From: Amphiura filiformis
Taxonomy: Eukaryota; Echinodermata; Ophiuroidea; Amphilepidida; Amphiuridae
NCBI RefSeq assembly: GCF_039555335.1
Contig: NC_092647.1
Location: forward strand, 18,261,993-18,325,992
Direction: 5' to 3'
Length of the DNA: 64,000 bases
Below the pieces are notes generated by a model, which worked only from the letters and a program-made list of their open reading frames with translations, did not search any database and was not told the origin of the DNA. Shown in pieces: positions 1-10,312 of this stretch; position 1 is the first letter of the stretch; each line of letters begins with the position of its first letter. The position numbers and the translations under genes were made by a program.

Positions 1-290
1 ATTTACGAATGGCGTGTTATTGTGATCATCGATCCATTCGTGGAAAATAATGGAGCGGTAAAACAATAGCGCGACGTCATAGGTGTGTATTAAGTCGGTT
101 AATGGCCAAGGATTAGAACGTGAGTGGGTAAGAATGGCTGAGCCGCGGAGCGGCGAAGCCATTCTTACCCACTCACATTCTAATCCGCGGCCATTAACCG
201 ACTTAATACACACCTATGACGTCGCGCTATTGTTTTACCGCTCCATTATTTTCACGAATGGAGTGTTATTGAAATAGGTTGCTCTTTACA
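1..290. repeat. Foldback repeat A, copy 1
   Basis: A long inverted repeat centred near 147. The left arm (about 34-143) reads in reverse as the right arm (about 151-262), and both contain the word GTGAGTGGGTAAGAATGGCT or its complement. The centre is the GC-rich palindrome CCGCGGAGCGG. No coding capacity is credible; open frames here are by-products of the palindrome. The window edge cuts the left end. Confidence 0.85.
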
Positions 291-615
291 AATTGATCAA
301 TTACTCATTGATGCCGGACAATACACTAATATAATGATCGTACTAAATTTTAGGTGCGAGTGCAAAAATAGTCCGACTCAGCTTTATGTAAAATTTCTAT
401 AGAAATACCCATCATATCACGATCCAGGTGTTTAGTTCAAATCATCCGTAACCACCTTCTTGAATTATAAAGATTTAAAATGTTTGTTACACAAATTGAA
501 TAAACGTAGATTCGTAAAATCATTAAAGTGATTAGACCATCAATAGTTCTTTATGCCCACTTCTAATGTATTAACTGTTGAAGTAGTTGCGTCATGTTGC
601 GTTTAGGTCTCTATT

Positions 616-891
616 TTGCATAATAAGGAAAATTGGCAAAAAGGTCATATAGCATGTATAGGCTCATATGAAATGGTCATTACAGTTGTCAACCTCAAGA
701 AAACTACACCTATCGCTATGGCAATGATACTCTTCTCTGTGAATCGAGTTTACGATTTTGGAACAACCATGCAATTATGGACAATATTGTTTATCTTGGA
801 TAATTTTGTGATGGAATCATTCCGAGGATATATATCGTTGATTCGCAGCAGAAGGACCAAAATCAGGTACGAAAAGGTACGAAAATTTTAA
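616..891 (+). other. Open frame of 91 codons in the tandem unit, unknown
   Basis: An ATG-to-stop frame of 91 codons, repeated without change at 3542-3817 in the second unit. The predicted product has a mixed hydrophobic middle and a basic C-terminus (SLIRSRRTKIRYEKVRKF). I recognise no family, splice context or promoter. Identity between the copies is expected from recent duplication and is not evidence of selection. It is probably a chance frame in repetitive DNA. Confidence 0.15.
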
Positions 892-1052
892 ATGTACTAC
901 AACACATTTTACCTAGGCCTATTATTGTCCTTGAACTTTGTCGACAAAAAACAAAACAAACTTCGCCGCCTTCGACGCGAAATAAAAGCCACCTCAACTT
1001 CCAGTCCCCTTCCGAAATCAAATGGAGCGTCCCTAACATTGTAATATTTAAT

Positions 1053-1635
1053 TACCGTAAAATGGGGGGTAACTTCGGTAAGCGGGGTAACTTTGGTCGT
1101 TCAAATATATTTTTTAAATGGTCATATTTCCGTACAGCAATATTGTTTTTAGTCATATTTGGTCTCAATTTGTTAAGAAATATATTTGGAAGAAGTCGCT
1201 CATGTCCAATTTCTTTGAAAGTTGCGAAAATATTGGCATTTTGACCAAAATGAGCATTTTTTACATTTTTTCAGACAAAATAAAAATCGATATTTGTGAG
1301 CAAGGATGCGTGCTTGCTTAATTTTGCATGGGGATAAATGTCACAAAAACAAAACCTTGCCCATATACAGCGAAGATCAATTTTTTCATTTTCTTTTCTT
1401 CATGGAATGTAATACTCTGACCAAAGTTGCCCCAAATGCGGGGTAACTTTGGTCAGGCTATTTTCAACCCCTAGGGCACCCTTTAAAAAAAAAATAAAAA
1501 ATCTTTTTCAACTTCAAGGTGTAGAAGGGAACCCTAACGTCATAAAAAAGAGATAATTAGAAATATATTTGGTTTTGTTTGGAAGCAGTGGTTTAAAAAC
1601 TCTGAAAAGTGCCCAAAGTTACCCGTTTTACGGTA
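1053..1635. repeat. Foldback repeat B, TACCGTAAAA-ended element, copy 1
   Basis: The sequence begins TACCGTAAAATGGGG and ends CCCGTTTTACGGTA, so the ends are inverted and flanked by TA. The subterminal motif GGGGTAACTTTGGTC occurs near both ends (about 1083-1097 and 1440-1454). This is consistent with a non-autonomous DNA transposon inserted at TA, as in the Tc1/mariner and related superfamilies. No transposase is present. Confidence 0.75.
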
Positions 1636-2110
1636 TCGGATAGGCCTACTGATCGATGTAAGTAAATATTCAAGCATGCCAAAATACCATCAGATGAAAC
1701 ATCAGATATACTAATGACAAATAAAAATTATACAGAAAATAGACCTACTGTGGCTTTTATCATTATTAAACATGCCCGAAGAGAACGATTTGAAAATAAA
1801 CAGATTCATAGGCCTAAATACATTGATACAGAATGTGTATTATGTATATGTAGCAATGTTGCCCAAAATATGACAAATTATATGTAGGGCCTAAGCCACT
1901 AAAAACGTATAAAAATATAAAAAAAGGAAAAAAATGTTATAAAAAACAGTAAGCGTAGAAAGAAAGGTCCAAATAAATAAAAGTAAAGGCCTACGAAGTA
2001 AAGCCTAAGTGAGGGTAAAACACATCTTGCATAATAAGTACAACGTACTTAGCCAACAATTTAACCTGCCCGTTTTGATCTTGACTTGCTTTTCACAGAT
2101 TGCATTGTAA

Positions 2111-2720
2111 GGGCTCGGATAGCGACGTTTTTACGTATTTTGTTTGTGGCACCTAAGAGCAAATCAGACACATCCTTCTGATATCAAATAATTTAGATTT
2201 TTATTAAATTCGGATTACAATACACATTTTAAGGCAAATTATTAAAAATTGATATTTTTGAAATTTAACAGTCCTCAAAGTAAATTGTATAAATCTAACG
2301 ATATGCAGTAAATAGTAGGAAGTTGGGTTGAACAGCCGTCAATCATATGAAAATTGTGACCTTCATTATTAAAGATTTTTTCCTCAAAACACTAAAAAAT
2401 GTAGGTCTTTTTGGAAACAAATGTTTAAGTTCTATATGAAAGGTCAAATTTTCAATTGAGTCGTCTTTTCATCCCAGCTACATAGGCCTATAGTTTAATT
2501 ACATATCATTAGATTTATAAAGTTTACTTCGAGGACTGTTACATTTGGAAAAATATAAAAAATATGAAATTTTAATAATTTGTATTATATCGCGAATTTC
2601 ACAAAATCAAAATTATTATTATTATTAGATATAGGGACAATCCTCGTATTCAGCATGCAATTCGATATGTCTGATGTGCTCTCAGGTCCCATGACAATAC
2701 TGTGCAAATGTTGCTATCCG
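2111..2720. repeat. Foldback repeat C, copy 1
   Basis: An AT-rich inverted repeat of about 610 bp. The left arm contains ATCAGACACATCCTTCTGAT and AACAGTCCTCAAAGTAAA. The right arm carries the complements, including GAGGACTGTTACA and TCTGATGTGCTC. Other copies lie at 5034-5641 and 21805-22470, with a fragment at 17397-17490. It has no coding potential and behaves like a dispersed MITE family. Confidence 0.8.
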
Positions 2721-2925
2721 CTTCCTCAATTTATTGTATTAATGAAAATCATTTTCTTCTTGTTTTTCGTATCATTGTTTTGCATGAATGAAGTGATGTG
2801 ATAACAATACCGCACTTTTCGCAAATACTTGCTTTTCAAAAGTGCAATTGATATTAACACTACATTCGTAAATGCCAGTACTTTTTCCCTGAAAAGTATT
2901 TGCTTTTCAGAGAAAAGAGAAAGGC

Positions 2926-3215
2926 ATTTACGAATGGCGTGTTATGTGATCATCGCTCCATTCGTGGAAAATAATGGAGCAGGTAAACAATAGCGACGAT
3001 GTCATAGGTGTGTATAAGTATAGGATAATGGCCAAGATTAGAACGTGAGTGGGTAAGAATGGCTGAGCCGCGGAGCGGCGAAGCCATTCTTACCCACTCA
3101 CATTCTAATCCGCGGCCATTAACCGACTTAATACACACCTATGACGTCGCGCTATTGTTTTACCGCTCCATTATTTTTCACGAATGGAGTGTTATTGAAA
3201 TAGGTTGCTCTTTAC
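2926..3215. repeat. Foldback repeat A, copy 2
   Basis: The second copy of the palindrome at the window start. It marks the junction between the two 2.92 kb units. Its left arm has several small indels relative to the right arm and to copy 1 (for example around 2984-3035), whereas the rest of the unit is almost unchanged. Confidence 0.85.
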
Positions 3216-3541
3216 AAATTGATCAATTACTCATTGATGCCGGACAATACACTAATATAATGATCGTACTAAATTTTAGGTGCGAGTGCAAAAATAGTCC
3301 GACTCAGCTTTATGTAAAATTTCTATAGAAATACCCATCATATCACGATCCAGGTGTTTAGTTCAAATCATCCGTAACCACCTTCTTGAATTATAAAGAT
3401 TTAAAATGTTTGTTACACAAATTGAATAAACGTAGATTCGTAAAATCATTAAAGTGATTAGACCATCAATAGTTCTTTATGCCCACTTCTAATGTATTAA
3501 CTGTTGAAGTAGTTGCGTCATGTTGCGTTTAGGTCTCTATT

Positions 3542-3817
3542 TTGCATAATAAGGAAAATTGGCAAAAAGGTCATATAGCATGTATAGGCTCATATGAAAT
3601 GGTCATTACAGTTGTCAACCTCAAGAAAACTACACCTATCGCTATGGCAATGATACTCTTCTCTGTGAATCGAGTTTACGATTTTGGAACAACCATGCAA
3701 TTATGGACAATATTGTTTATCTTGGATAATTTTGTGATGGAATCATTCCGAGGATATATATCGTTGATTCGCAGCAGAAGGACCAAAATCAGGTACGAAA
3801 AGGTACGAAAATTTTAA
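3542..3817 (+). other. Open frame of 91 codons, second copy, unknown
   Basis: Identical in translation to the frame at 616-891. No family recognised. See the first copy for why this is probably not a gene. Confidence 0.15.
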
Positions 3818-3978
3818 ATGTACTACAACACATTTTACCTAGGCCTATTATTGTCCTTGAACTTTGTCGGCAAAAAACAAAACAAACTTCGCCGCCTTCG
3901 ACGCGAAATAAAAGCCACCTCAACTTCCAGTCCCCTTCCGAAATCAAATGGAGCGTCCCTAACATTGTAATATTTAAT

Positions 3979-4559
3979 TACCGTAAAATGGGGTAACTTC
4001 GGTAAGCGGGGTAACTTTGGTCGTTCAAATATATTTTTAAATGGTCATATTTCCGTACAGCAATATTGTTTTTAGTCATATTTGGTCTCAATTTGTTAAG
4101 AAATATATTTGGAAGAAGTCGCTCATGTCCAATTTCTTTGAAAGTTGCGAAAATATTGGCATTTTGACCAAAAATGAGCATTTTTTACATTTTTTCAGAC
4201 AAAATAAAATCGATATTTGTGAGCAAGGATGCGTGCTTGCTTAATTTTGCATGGGGATAAATGTCACAAAAAACAAAACCTTGCCCATATACAGCGAAGA
4301 TCTATTTTTTTCATTTTCTTTTCTTCATGGAATGTAATACTCTGACCAAAGTTGCCCCAAATGCGGGGTAACTTTGGTCAGGCTATTTTCAACCCCTAGG
4401 GCACCCTTTCAAAATTATTCAAAAATCTTTTTCAACTTCAAGGTGTAGAAGGGAACCCTAACGTCATAAAAAAGAGATAATTAGAAATATATTTGGTTTT
4501 GTTTGGAAGCAGTGGTTTAAAAACTCTGAAAAGTGCCCAAAGTTACCCGTTTTACGGTA
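3979..4559. repeat. Foldback repeat B, copy 2
   Basis: Second-unit copy of the TA-flanked CCGTAAAA element, with the same inverted ends and subterminal GGGGTAACTTTGGTC motifs. It differs from copy 1 by homopolymer indels. A short related piece occurs at 24086-24137. Confidence 0.75.
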
Positions 4560-5033
4560 TCGGATAGGCCTACTGATCGATGTAAGTAAATATTCAAGCA
4601 TGCCAAAATACCATCAGATGAAACATCAGATATACTAATGACAAATAAAAATTATACAGAAAATAGACCTACTGTGGCTTTTATCATTATTAAACATGCC
4701 CGAAGAGAACGATTTGAAAATAAACAGATTCATAGGCCTAAATACATTGATACAGAATGTGTATTATGTATATGTAGCAATGTTGCCCAAAATATGACAA
4801 ATTATATGTAGGGCCTAAGCCACTAAAAACGTATAAAAATATAAAGAAGAAAAAAAATGTTATAAAAAACAGTAAGCGTAGAAAGAAAGGTCCAAATAAA
4901 TAAAAGTAAAGGCCTACGAAGTAAAGCCTAAGTAAGGGTAAAACACATCTTGCATAATAAGTACAACGTACTTAGCCAACAATTTAACCTGCCCGTTTTG
5001 ATCTTGACTTGCTTTTCACAGATTGCATTGTAA

Positions 5034-5641
5034 GGGCTCGGATAGCGACGTTTTTACGTATTTTGTTTGTGGCACCTAAGAGCAAATCAGACACATCCTT
5101 CTGATATCAAATAATTTAGATTTTTATTAAATTCGGATTACAATACACATTTTAAGGCAAATTATTAAAAATTGATATTTTTGAAATTTAACAGTCCTCA
5201 AAGTAAATTGTATAAATCTAACGATATGCAGTAAATAGTAGGAAGTTGGGTTGAACAGCCGTCAATCATATGAAAATTGTGACCTTCATTATTAAAGATT
5301 TTTTCCTCAAAACACTAAAAATGTAGGTCTTTTTGGAAACAAATGTTTAAGTTCTATATGAAAGGTCAAATTTTCAATTGAGTCGTCTTTTCATCCCAGC
5401 TACATAGGCCTATAGTTTAATTACATATCATTAGATTTATAAAGTTTACTTCGAGGACTGTTACATTTGGAAAAATATAAAAAATATGAAATTTTAATAA
5501 TTTGTATTATATCGCGAATTTCACAAAATCAAAATTATTATTATTATTAGATATAGGGACAATCCTCGTATTCAGCATGCAATTCGATATGTCTGATGTG
5601 CTCTCAGGTCCCATGACAATACTGTGCAAATGTTGCTATCC
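5034..5641. repeat. Foldback repeat C, copy 2
   Basis: Second-unit copy of the AT-rich foldback at 2111-2720, nearly identical to it. Confidence 0.8.
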
Positions 5642-5847
5642 GCTTCCTCAATTTATTGTATTAATGAAAATCATTTTCTTCTTGTTTTTCGTATCATTGT
5701 TTTGCATGAATGAAGTGATGTGATAACAATACCGCACTTTTCGCAAATACTTGCTTTTCAAAAGTGCAATTGATATTAACACTACATTCGTAAATGCCAG
5801 TACTTTTTCCCTGAAAAGTATTTGCTTTTCAGAGAAAAGAGAAAGGC

Positions 5848-5938
5848 ATTTACGAATGGCGTGTTATTGTGATCATCGCTCCATTCGTGGAAAATAATGG
5901 AGCGGTAAAACAATAGCGCGACGTCATAGGTGTGTATT
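5848..5938. repeat. Foldback repeat A, truncated third copy
   Basis: The first 91 bp of a third unit (left arm of the palindrome) ends abruptly after GTGTGTATTAAG. The sequence from 5939 to about 6530 is AT-rich and holds nothing I recognise. Confidence 0.8.
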
Positions 5939-6530
5939 AAGGTAAAATAGACAGTGGTGACGGCAGATTTCTTGGCATTGGTGGATGAATTAATTTTTCT
6001 GAAATAAATGCGAGCAATAAATTGCCATTTTGAAATTAAAGTGAGACAGGTGCCCGGGGACAGGTGTCAAGAGAAATCAAAAAATCATCATTATATCAAT
6101 GTGTTTTTCATTATTAGACACATTAACATAATGCACTTTTGATAATACATTAAACAAACTTTCAAAAGTTATGCAAATCGGATAAAAAAATTTAAAAACA
6201 ACGTTTTTTTAATTTTCAAACGCGTTTTTTACACATTTCATTTTTTCACCATATTTCGACCTGAAATAAAATGTAGCTCCAAAAGTATACCCACCATAAA
6301 AGGCCTTAAACTTTGCATATTATTGTCTTTAGACTATTTTCTACTGCATGCACCTACAATCAAATTAATCTTTCTGGGACAATTATAAAAATATTTGGTC
6401 AAATTTACACAATTTTAATAATTTAAATAATATTGTTCATGATATAATTAATTGGGTTGTTTTGTCATCAGAATGAGATTAATTTTAAGTGAGTGAGTGA
6501 TGAAGTGAGTATAAATGTTAGTGATTAAAT

Positions 6531-6569
6531 AATAAATTAATTAATTAATTAATTAATTAATTAATTAAT

Positions 6570-6664
<95 letters not shown>

Positions 6665-6666
6665 TT
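6531..6666. repeat. Tetranucleotide microsatellite (TTAA)n then (GTAA)n
   Basis: About ten TTAA units run directly into more than twenty GTAA units, with the phase kept across the switch. A compound tetranucleotide microsatellite. The following 300 bases are AT-rich and empty apart from an unsupported open frame. Confidence 0.97.
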
Positions 6667-6953
6667 AATAATAAATAAATAATAAATTATAGTACACACA
6701 AGTTATTGTAATATATTTTTTTCCAATAGAGGCATAACATTCTGTTTCAAAATATTTATTTAAATTTATTTGATTATTTTCTAACTTAAATATTTTCTTT
6801 AGAGCAAAGACAAATATTTTCCTTTTCTCTAGTAGAGCTGTCTCCAATTTGAGCCCAAAATAAAACTCTGCTTCTTTTATTATTGATTTAATTTCACGAT
6901 TTATTCCATTGAGCAATATCAAGGATTAAAATCACACGTCTCACAGCAGATAG

Positions 6954-7027
6954 TTACTTGGCGTAGTGGTCGTACGCTGTGCCTTTCAACCGAGAGGTAC
7001 CGAGGTCGATTCCCGCCTCCGCCTACT
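6954..7027 (+). repeat. tRNA-like sequence, SINE head
   Basis: It contains a box-A-like TGGCGTAGTGG and, about 35 bases on, a box-B-like GGTCGATTCCC, the spacing of an internal RNA polymerase III promoter. The sequence does not fold into a convincing intact tRNA by eye, so a tRNA-derived SINE head is more likely than a functional tRNA. Confidence 0.5.
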
Positions 7028-7214
7028 ATTTTGTTCAAGACTGGAAAGAATGAAGCTTATTTGACTTTACAACACTAAATTATTCATGGCTTACCCTACC
7101 TGGTGGTGTAAAGTGCTACTGGTAAACATGAATATGAATTTATAACACAATGGCTAATTTAAATAAGAATGCGGCCTCATGCTAATTAGGGAGTGCCTCT
7201 TCCTATCAATTATT

Positions 7215-7300
7215 CCATGACGAGTGGTTTAGTGGTTGGACTCGTAATCATAGGGTCACGGGTTCGAGTCGCATCGCAGCCAAGGTTTCTTGTTTTGGGG
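7215..7300 (+). repeat. tRNA-derived SINE-like sequence
   Basis: A box-A-like AGTGGTTTAGTGGTTGGACT is followed by a box-B-like GGGTTCGAGTCGC. The segment AATCATAGGGTCACGGGT and its downstream flank recur at 8729 in the tandem copy. The body after it (CAATTTCGTGTTTGAGCTAG) recurs at 8835 and, more diverged, at 12875-12950, so it is a dispersed element. Confidence 0.6.
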
Positions 7301-10150
7301 CAATACCGTAATCCTGTTTACTCCACTTCGCCCATAGAGAAGTCAATTTCGTGTTTGAGCTAGACAAAATTGGAACATAATGTTTTTGCTTTGTTAGTGA
7401 CTCTAAACTTCAAATTTTGGCGAATATGGATTTAGAAACATATTACTGTATTCCCCTCATTATTAGGGTTCAAAAAAGTATAGTTTGAATTATCTACGAT
7501 GTACAGTTCTTGAGTTATAGGAATCAAGGTCATTAATGTCTAATTTTGATCTGCACCATTGTTCACAGGGGTATTAAAAATAAAAAAATAAAAAATGCAC
7601 CGATTTTGATCAAAGTGGTCTCAAATTGTTCCGCTTGGAACAACATTTAAAACAAAGAATAGATTGCTATATCAGATGTTTTGTTACCTGAATAACTTCA
7701 CAAAAGAGGTCATGGTATAGACTGTAGAAAGAATGGTTAACATGATTCAATGGGCTTTTGAATTTTTGCCCTGTTACCCAAGAAAAGAAACACCTGAGAT
7801 AGGCATATAGCAAACTGTTATTTGGTTCAAATGATTTTCCAAGAGGAATAATTTGAGACCACTTTGATCAAAATCGGAGGATTGTTGACTTTGTTTTACA
7901 CCTGTGAACAATCATGGACTCTTACTCGCCTTCGTTCTCTCTTCTCTATAAAGATGTAAATCTCTGTCACTCCTTTCTCTTACACTGACTCTAATATAGC
8001 CCATATCTTCATCTGCCTCTCCCCTCGTCTGTGACTCGCTATCTTTATATATCCGTCTCTCAGCTTCTCTCTCCCTCTCCTCCTTCCTCCAGGCTCTCCT
8101 CTTTCTACCACTCAATTTGTTTATGGTATAGAGTCCCGATTTCCGGATTTATTGTCTCTTACTTTCTCTCTTCATCTCTCTATATCGTACCCCCGGGGGG
8201 CACTCAACACAAATTACTATACGGGTATGTTCCCCCGGAAAGACCCCCTTTTTTTGGATTTCGCAGTTCCGAAAGACTCCCTATATTTGACCAAAATAGA
8301 CCCTTGAATTTGATAATTTCAGCTTAAAAATTTCTCATTTCTCATTCCATTTAGGCGATTTTCAACCAAAAGCCAAGAAAGACCCTTGATGTTGACTGTT
8401 CGCAGCTCCAAAAGACCCCATTTTACTTGTTCGCAGCCCGGTTCGCAACTCCAAAAGACCCCCTTTTACCGGTACGCCGTCAGCTCCCAAAGACCCACCA
8501 CCTCAGAATTCCAGGGGAAGATACCCGCCCAAAAAATTCTGATGTGCCCCCTCCCGGGTATCGTGCCTTTCCCTGTCTCACTTCGTCTCCCTCAGTCTGC
8601 CTGTCCTCTTTGATTTTTTTTCAAAAGAATTTCCAAAAGAATGCCCTCCATAAGCTTAAATTATGTAGAAAAACATCTTTTATTTATTGACTCCAGTAAC
8701 AAGTCACAGTGAAAACCAATTAAATTCGTAATCATAGGGTCACGGGTGCGAGTTGCATCGCAGCCAAGGTTTTGTGTCTTTGGCAAATGGTATTACGTAA
8801 TCCCGTTTCCTCCACTTTACCCATAGACGAGTCAATTTCGCGTTTGAGCTAGACAAAATTGGGACATAATGTTTTGCTTTGCTAGTGACTCTAAACTTAA
8901 AAATTTGGCGAATATGGATTATTAAATAAACATTTTACTGTATTCCTCTCAATATTAGTGTTCAAAGGAATCAAGGTCATTAATGTCTCATTTTGATCTG
9001 CACCATTGTCCACAGGGGTATAAAAAAAAATGCACCGCACCGATTTTGATCAAAGTTGTCTCAACATTTAAAACAAAGAATAGATTGCTATATCAGATGT
9101 TTTGTTAACTGAATAACTTCACAAAATAGGTCAGGGCATAGATTGTAGAAAGAATGGTTAACATGATTCAATGGGCTTTTGAATTTTTGCCCTGTTACCC
9201 AAGTAACGAAACACCTGATAGGCATATAGCAAACTATTATTTGGTTCAAATGATTTTCCAAGAGGAACAATTAAATTTGAGACCACTTTGATCAAAATCG
9301 GAGCATTGTTGACTTTTTTACACCTGTGAACAATCATGGACTCGAGACTAAAATTTGTTATTTGGTCTTGATGCCTATAACTCAAGAACGGGGCCCAAGT
9401 CACTTCAATCTCTGTCACTCTTTCTCGTACACTGACTCTATTATAGCCTATATCATCTGCCTCTCCTCTCGTGTGTGACTCGCTATCTTTATGTATCCGT
9501 CCTCTCTCTCTCCCTCTCCTCCTTCCTCCAGGCTCTCCTCTTTCTACCACTCAATTTGTTTATGGTATAGAGTCCCGATTCTCCGTTATCAATTTATTGT
9601 CTCTTACTTTCTCTCTTCATCTCTCTATATCGTACCCGGGGGGTGCACTCAACACAAATTACTATACGGGTATGTTCCCCCGGAAAGACCACCTTTTTGG
9701 ATTTCGCAGCTCCGAAAGACCCCCTATATTGGACCAAAATAGAGCTCCGAAAGACCATTGAATTTGATAATTTCAGCTCTAAAAGAGCCAAAAATTTCTC
9801 ATTCCTCATATTTCTGGGTTTTTTAAGGCGATTTTCAACCAAAAGCCAAGAAAGACCCTTGATTTTGACTGTTCGCAGGTCCAAAAGACCCCATTTGACT
9901 TGTTCGCAGCTCCAAGAGACCCCCTTTTACCGGTACGCCGTCAGCTCCAAAAGACCCACCACCTCAGAATTCCAGGGGAACATAGCCACCAGAAAATTCT
10001 GATGTGCCCCCCCCCCCCCTCCCGGGTATCGTGCCTTTCCCTGTCTCACTTCGTCTCCCTCAGTCTGCCTGTCCTCTTTGATTTTTTTCAAAAGAATTTC
10101 CAAAAGAATGCCCTCCATAAGCTATGTAGAAAAACATCTTTTGTTTATTG
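7245..10150. repeat. Tandem duplication of about 1.45 kb (7245-8690 and 8727-10150)
   Basis: The first block realigns in the same orientation from about 8727, with more divergence than the 2.92 kb repeat. Each block contains the SINE-like segment, a foldback (arms near 7558-7640 and 7836-7912 in copy 1), a CT-rich tract, and a GC-rich tract of short CGCAGCTCCRAAAGACCCC-type repeats ending in a C run. Open frames in both blocks are low-complexity Pro/Ser/Arg strings and are not credible genes. The area lies between the SLC22 gene and the microsatellite. Confidence 0.85.
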
Positions 10151-10203
10151 ACTCCAGTAGCAAGTCAAAATGAAAACAAAATGAATTCGTACTCTATAAT
10201 TAC

Positions 10204-10312
10204 CTCACTGGCGTAGGAAATAACTCGACGGAAAAAACGTAGATCAGTGCGAATGATAGCGCCACAAAAAATTTACCTATCATGGCGAAAGTCAATCTTG
10301 CTGCACCAGACG
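10204..10312 (-). CDS. SLC22-like exon 9 (last one found)
   Basis: 109 nt encoding [20 protein letters not shown] and then a helix ending VELFPTPVR. The acceptor follows a T-rich tract (TTTCTTGTAACAG) and the donor is GTAATT. It starts in phase 1, matching exon 8, and ends in phase 2. IGKF and ELFPTPVR are typical of the TM10 region of SLC22 proteins. The next exon should begin with the Asn-x-Gly run that follows this Arg; I did not find it. Confidence 0.88.

Larger units (their letters stand above)
1..5938. repeat. 2.92 kb tandem duplication, two units plus the start of a third
   Basis: Position 1 realigns at 2926 and again at 5848, giving periods of 2925 and 2922. The two full units are nearly identical by eye; most differences are one-base indels in homopolymer runs, for example the G run near 1065 against 3990. 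The third copy stops at about 5938, where unrelated sequence begins. Each unit contains, in order, a palindromic foldback, an open stretch of 91 codons, a foldback with TACCGTAAAA ends and a long AT-rich foldback. No host gene is recognised inside. A recent tandem duplication or an assembly duplication would both fit. Confidence 0.93.

Noticed and set aside
2580-2801. 73-codon frame repeated at 5502-5723
   Set aside because: It lies in the right arm of foldback C. The translation is that of an AT-rich repeat, and copy 3 of the foldback does not keep the frame.
6954-7300. Functional tRNA genes
   Set aside because: Box A and B motifs are present but acceptor stems do not pair well and one segment is repeated in the tandem duplication. 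SINE heads are more likely.
7912-8115. Arg/Glu-rich minus-strand frame
   Set aside because: The complement of a CT-rich low-complexity tract in the 1.45 kb duplication. No family features.
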